Positions 22,470-25,872 of a stretch of DNA of 25,872 nucleotides are shown in pieces. Source of the DNA: Irpex lacteus (taxonomy: Eukaryota > Basidiomycota > Agaricomycetes > Polyporales > Irpicaceae); contig MQVO02000127.1 of NCBI GenBank assembly GCA_001986395.2, positions 1 through 25,872 of the forward strand. The letters are read 5' to 3'. The notes under the pieces are model-generated. The model searched no databases and had not been told where the DNA came from. It worked only from the letters and a program-made list of their open reading frames with translations. How positions within the stretch are numbered: position 1 is the first letter of the stretch; every line of letters starts with the position of its first letter. A program made the position numbers and the translations under genes.

Positions 22470-24411
22470 TTATTATTAATCTTATTTCATTAACAAATGA
22501 AGTATCTATTAATAAAGGAGCAAATAATACAAACACCAATGAGATTAGACCCAATGTAATATATAAAGAGTAAGTAGTAATTACTCCACTATCTAATTTA
22601 CCAATTCTTTGTGCTATACTGCTTAATTCTTCAGATAAACCATGAGGTCCAACTAATTCTATTACACCTCTATCTAATACTTTTGATATTACATATCCAG
22701 CTTTCATACCTAAACCTATTATATATTTATTATATACAACATCAAATAAATATTTACCATTTAAAAAAGTATATATTTCTCTACCTAAGTAATTATTAGT
22801 TAAATCAACTAAAAATTTAGGAGAAAAGTGATATAATAAGATAGCTAATACTGCACCAACTAAACTTAATATAGCAGGTAATAATTTAATAAATAAAGGT
22901 AAACTAAATTCAGCTTCAATAATATTAATATTATTAGGATGAATAAAGATAGAGTTAGCAAAAAAATCTGAACCTAATCCAACAAAGATGTCAGAAGCAA
23001 AATAACCAAAAAATATACTAAATAAGGCTAAGATAAATAGAGGTAAAATTACGGCTAAGTTAGCTTCATGTGAGTTTAAATAAGAATTTTTAGGTCCATT
23101 TGGTACAGTTAAGAATACTAAAGAAATTAATCTAAATGAATAGAATGCAGTTAAACCTGCAGTTATACTTCCTAAAATAAATGCATAAGTACCACTAAAA
23201 CTATATTGAGCATAAGCTAATTCTATTATTAAATCTTTACTATAGAATCCTGTTAACCAAGGTGTAGCTAATAAAGATAAAGAACCTACTAACATAGCTG
23301 TATATGTAAATGGTAAATAGTTTATTAAGCCTCCCATTTTTCTGATATCTTGTTGATCAGAAAAACTATGAATTACTGCCCCTGCTCCTAAGAATAATAA
23401 TGCTTTGAAGAAAGCATGATTTACTACATGCATTAAAGCTACATTATATTGACTTAAACCTACTGCCATTACCATATATCCTAATTGACTTATTGTACTA
23501 AAAGCTATTATTCTTTTTAAATCATTTTGAATTAAACCACAAGTAGCAGCAAAAAAGGCTGTACTAGCACCTACTAAAGTAATAACTAATAAAGCTGTAC
23601 TACTATATTCTAATATTGGTGAGGATCTTACTAATAAGTATAACCCTGCTGTAACTAGAGTAGCAGCATGAATTAAAGCTGATACTGGTGTAGGACCTTC
23701 CATACTTCCAGGTAACCAACTGTGAAGAGGTATTTGACTAGATTTAGCCATTGCACCAGTTAGTAGTAATAAACCTATAATTGTAATTGCGCTCTCATTC
23801 ATATATGAACCTAAACTAAATATTACGCTATAATCTAATGAACCGAATAAAGCAAAAATGGCAAAAAACCCAATACTTAATCCCATATCACCTACTCTAT
23901 TCATAGTTAGAGCTAAGATAGCTGCTTTATTTGCTTGTAATCTTGTAAACCAGAAGTTAATTAATAAATAAGAAACTATACCAATACCTTCCCAACCAAC
24001 AAACATTACAAAATAATTAGCACCTGAAACTAAAAATAGCATAAAGAAAGTGAATAAAGATAAATAAGAGAAAAATCTTTGATTATGAGGATCATTTGAC
24101 ATATAATCAGTAGAGAATATATGAATTAATGAAGAAATATAAAGAACTGGAATAAACATAGATACTGTTAATTGATCAAATAAAAATTCCCATTTTATAT
24201 TGATTAACTCAGAATCTATCCAATTAACTAAATGAACTGTAACTGGAGAGCCACATATTCCTACCTCATAATAAGCCACTGTAGCTAATACTGATGAAAG
24301 AATTAAACAGGTACATGTTATAAAATGTGATCCTGTTACTCCGATTTTTCTACCTAGTAAACCGGAAACTAGAGAACCTAATAAAGGCAAGATGATTATT
24401 GTTAAATACAT
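22366..24411 (-). CDS. nad5: NADH dehydrogenase subunit 5
   Basis: The largest antiporter-like proton-pumping subunit of complex I; 681 residues, no intron, no frameshift. Landmarks in order: LPLLGSLVSGLLGRKIG at the start; DQLTVSMFIPVLYISSLIHI near residue 85; the Glu-bearing VGWEGIGIVSYLLI near 140; SWLPGSMEGPTPVSALIHA near 240; KRIIAFSTISQLGYM; HAFFKALLFLGAGAVIHSF near 335; TAGLTAFYSFRL near 420. Many TTA and AGA codons mark it as part of the AT-rich set. After SFVNEIRLIIIILAALFVLL the last 24 residues (FEEPHMNLNNLPSP...) look unlike the family end and overlap an opposite-strand ORF, so the normal stop may have been lost. nad4L lies 37 bases upstream, a conserved fungal pairing. Confidence 0.97.
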   Translation of the reverse strand: MYLTIIILPLLGSLVSGLLGRKIGVTGSHFITCTCLILSSVLATVAYYEVGICGSPVTVHLVNWIDSELINIKWEFLFDQLTVSMFIPVLYISSLIHIFSTDYMSNDPHNQRFFSYLSLFTFFMLFLVSGANYFVMFVGWEGIGIVSYLLINFWFTRLQANKAAILALTMNRVGDMGLSIGFFAIFALFGSLDYSVIFSLGSYMNESAITIIGLLLLTGAMAKSSQIPLHSWLPGSMEGPTPVSALIHAATLVTAGLYLLVRSSPILEYSSTALLVITLVGASTAFFAATCGLIQNDLKRIIAFSTISQLGYMVMAVGLSQYNVALMHVVNHAFFKALLFLGAGAVIHSFSDQQDIRKMGGLINYLPFTYTAMLVGSLSLLATPWLTGFYSKDLIIELAYAQYSFSGTYAFILGSITAGLTAFYSFRLISLVFLTVPNGPKNSYLNSHEANLAVILPLFILALFSIFFGYFASDIFVGLGSDFFANSIFIHPNNINIIEAEFSLPLFIKLLPAILSLVGAVLAILLYHFSPKFLVDLTNNYLGREIYTFLNGKYLFDVVYNKYIIGLGMKAGYVISKVLDRGVIELVGPHGLSEELSSIAQRIGKLDSGVITTYSLYITLGLISLVFVLFAPLLIDTSFVNEIRLIIIILAALFVLLFEEPHMNLNNLPSPKIILNSSPIF

Positions 24412-24448
24412 ATTATTTTATATTTGTTATTTTTTTTTAATTTTCTAC

Positions 24449-24721
24449 TTAATTTGTTTTATTAAGTGAAATATTTCCTCTTAATCTATAAAATGCAACT
24501 AGAATACTTAAACCTATTACTGATTCAGCACCTGCGATTGAAATTATAAATATACTTAAAGTTTGTCCTACTCCATCGTCAAAACTAAATGAAGTTATTA
24601 AAACTAATAAAGTTACTGCTAATAACATTATTTCTATTGCTATTATCATTAAAATTATGTTTTTTCTATTTAAAACAAACCCTAAGATTCCTATTAAAAA
24701 TAAAAAGATTGAAAAATTCAT
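24449..24721 (-). CDS. nad4L: NADH dehydrogenase subunit 4L
   Basis: Small three-helix membrane subunit of complex I, 90 residues, of normal length. MNFSIFLFLIGILGFVLNRK is followed by the conserved IEIMLLAV helix with its Glu and by AGAESVIGLSILV. It is directly upstream of nad5 on the same strand; the usual one-base overlap seen in ascomycetes is replaced by a 37-base gap. AT-rich codons. The pair is presumably co-transcribed. Confidence 0.96.
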   Translation of the reverse strand: MNFSIFLFLIGILGFVLNRKNIILMIIAIEIMLLAVTLLVLITSFSFDDGVGQTLSIFIISIAGAESVIGLSILVAFYRLRGNISLNKTN

Positions 24722-24844
24722 TTTATCTTAATAAAGAGACACATACTGTGCGTTTCTTACTCGAAAGTCCTAATAAAAATTTTAACTATTCCCCAAAAAA
24801 ATAAAGGCAAGAACAGTAACTTTTGTTTTATTTATTTATAATTA

Positions 24845-24875
<31 letters not shown>

Positions 24876-25029
24876 AAAAATTTATTATGTATTTTTATTT
24901 ATGCTTATATAAAACTAAATTTATTAGGTAGCACCCATTTTTATTTTACTTTTTAATATTTTTAAAATAAAAACTACTACTACTCTTTTAAAACTGAAAT
25001 TTAATTTATCCTCAAAATTATTTTAGTTT
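24722..25029. other. AT-rich spacer upstream of nad4L with an (AAAT)n microsatellite
   Basis: No gene. A run of about nine AAAT units lies at 24842-24875 and can fold against the TTTATTTATTTATAATT just before it. Its position upstream of the nad4L-nad5 unit could affect transcription, but no promoter motif is recognised. Confidence 0.5.
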
Positions 25030-25106
25030 TATGGTGGTAGTTTAGATATTGGAGTTGATCCCCTATTTATATATTTTGTTCTGTTAACATGGGTAGCTCA
25101 TTACTA
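25030..25106 (+). pseudogene. nad4: Possible nad4 fragment
   Basis: The frame YGGSLDIGVDPLFIYFVLLT then WVAHY-stop resembles the nad4 segment G-V-D-x-x-x-x-x-F-V-L-L-T-T (usually preceded by a Phe-Gly-Ile/Leu-Asp). Similarity stops after VLLT. It may pair with the nad4 fragment at 14790-15050 as another scattered piece. Short match, moderate confidence. Confidence 0.4.
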
Positions 25107-25872
25107 GTTGAGTATCAGTGGGGTACAAAGTTTTACAGTTATCAACTTTCAGTTATTCTTTTTCTTCAGTGTTCTTGTTAAGAATTTGCCTACCTAGTTA
25201 AAATACTCTTAGTGTTAAGTTCATAAAATATTAAAGGAGCAGTTAATTAATAATAAGTTAACAGACTAATTACGAGTAATACTTACCAATCAACATAAAA
25301 AACTAGTTTTTATCCTTTTAAACAGGCCGAGTATTGATTTATAAAACTTATCTCTCTATCATAACATATTAGTTACTCATAGGTTTTCGTTCTTCTAAGC
25401 GAAAGTTAAAGTTTAAGTTTAATTAACTATCTTATACCTATCTTAGAAGCAATCACAACTTATGACTGATTATAGAGAACAAGGAAAGGAATGACAGTTT
25501 TATAAGTATAATCATTTCTTATTTGAGTGGACTGATAAAGAATTACAATATTATTTATATAAAGGGAGCCTAAAGGATCATGGGGGTTCATAATGACTTA
25601 TTCATGGGGTATATATTAAATATTTTCATCTTCATTTTTTATTATTAATAATAAAAAGGGGATTAAGAGAATCCTTTTTAATATAATTATATACTAATAC
25701 AAAGTCATCAATACCTAAATTTAAATTATATAAAAAATATATATTTAAATATTTTTATTAGAATTAATAGTATTATAAAATAAACAATTATTATTTTGTT
25801 AAATCTACTATTAACTATTAGTAAACTATTTAAAAAATGAGAGACTCTAACATATTTCGCTTTTTAAAGGGC
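25107..25872. other. AT-rich stretch without a recognised gene
   Basis: Contains a short palindrome remnant, AAAAAACTAGTTTTT (25299-25313), and an inverted pair AAAAAGGGGATTAAGAGAATCCTTTTT (25653-25679). No coding frame or RNA gene is recognised up to the window end. Confidence 0.45.

Noticed and set aside
22373..22799. Plus-strand ORFs opposite the nad5 3' end
   Set aside because: Antisense to conserved nad5 coding sequence with low-complexity translations.

Overview
The window is fungal mitochondrial DNA. It carries respiratory-chain genes (nad1, nad2, nad3, nad4L, nad5, cox3, cob and atp6 pieces), a mitochondrial rps3, single-copy tRNAs, group I introns with homing-endonuclease remnants, and pieces of plasmid-type DNA and RNA polymerase genes. 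Three TGA codons read in frame as Trp in the dpo gene, so genetic code 4 applies. The nad2/nad3 one-base overlap, nad4L next to nad5, a Tyr tRNA with a long variable arm, genes on both strands and the look of nad3/cox3 suggest a basidiomycete; that placement is inference.

Layout. 138-530: tRNA-Ser(UGA), tRNA-Met(CAU), tRNA-Tyr(GUA), minus strand. 1343-3331: nad3 and nad2, minus, whole in content but with four one-base frameshifts in short A/T runs. 3330-5601: pieces of a family B DNA polymerase (dpo) broken by palindromic repeats. 6188-9367: tRNA-Asp, cox3, tRNA-Pro and nad1, minus; cox3 and nad1 are cut by group I introns of only about 140-195 bases. 9475-12870: a patchwork of remnants (GIY-YIG, dpo, a second nad5, cob exon 1). 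12455-13404: two tRNA-like elements, then tRNA-Phe and tRNA-Ile inside a 48-base inverted repeat. 14790-17600: plus-strand fragments of nad4, nad4L, a LAGLIDADG endonuclease, an internal cob exon, atp6 and a NUMOD1 endonuclease tail with intron core. 18105-19121: rps3. 19217-21690: a decayed, T-rich, unrecognised open frame and an rpo-like N-terminus. 22176-24721: a small ORF, then nad5 and nad4L on the minus strand. The end is AT-rich spacer with a possible nad4 fragment.

Three things stand out. First, two gene populations share the window: AT-rich intronless genes using TTA/AGA (nad2, nad3, nad4L, nad5, rps3, dpo), and GC-richer genes using CTA/CGN (cox3, nad1, cob, a second nad5, a second nad4L, atp6). 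Since nad5 and nad4L occur in both styles, part of this mtDNA may come from a second mitochondrial lineage. Second, the miniature introns: removing them restores a full 282-residue cox3 and the last 274 residues of nad1, with in-phase junctions and, in three of four, pairable P7 helices. Third, a family of 47-87 base palindromes with CCCC/GGGG ends is scattered across the window and sits inside nad4 and dpo reading frames, as mobile hairpin elements do.
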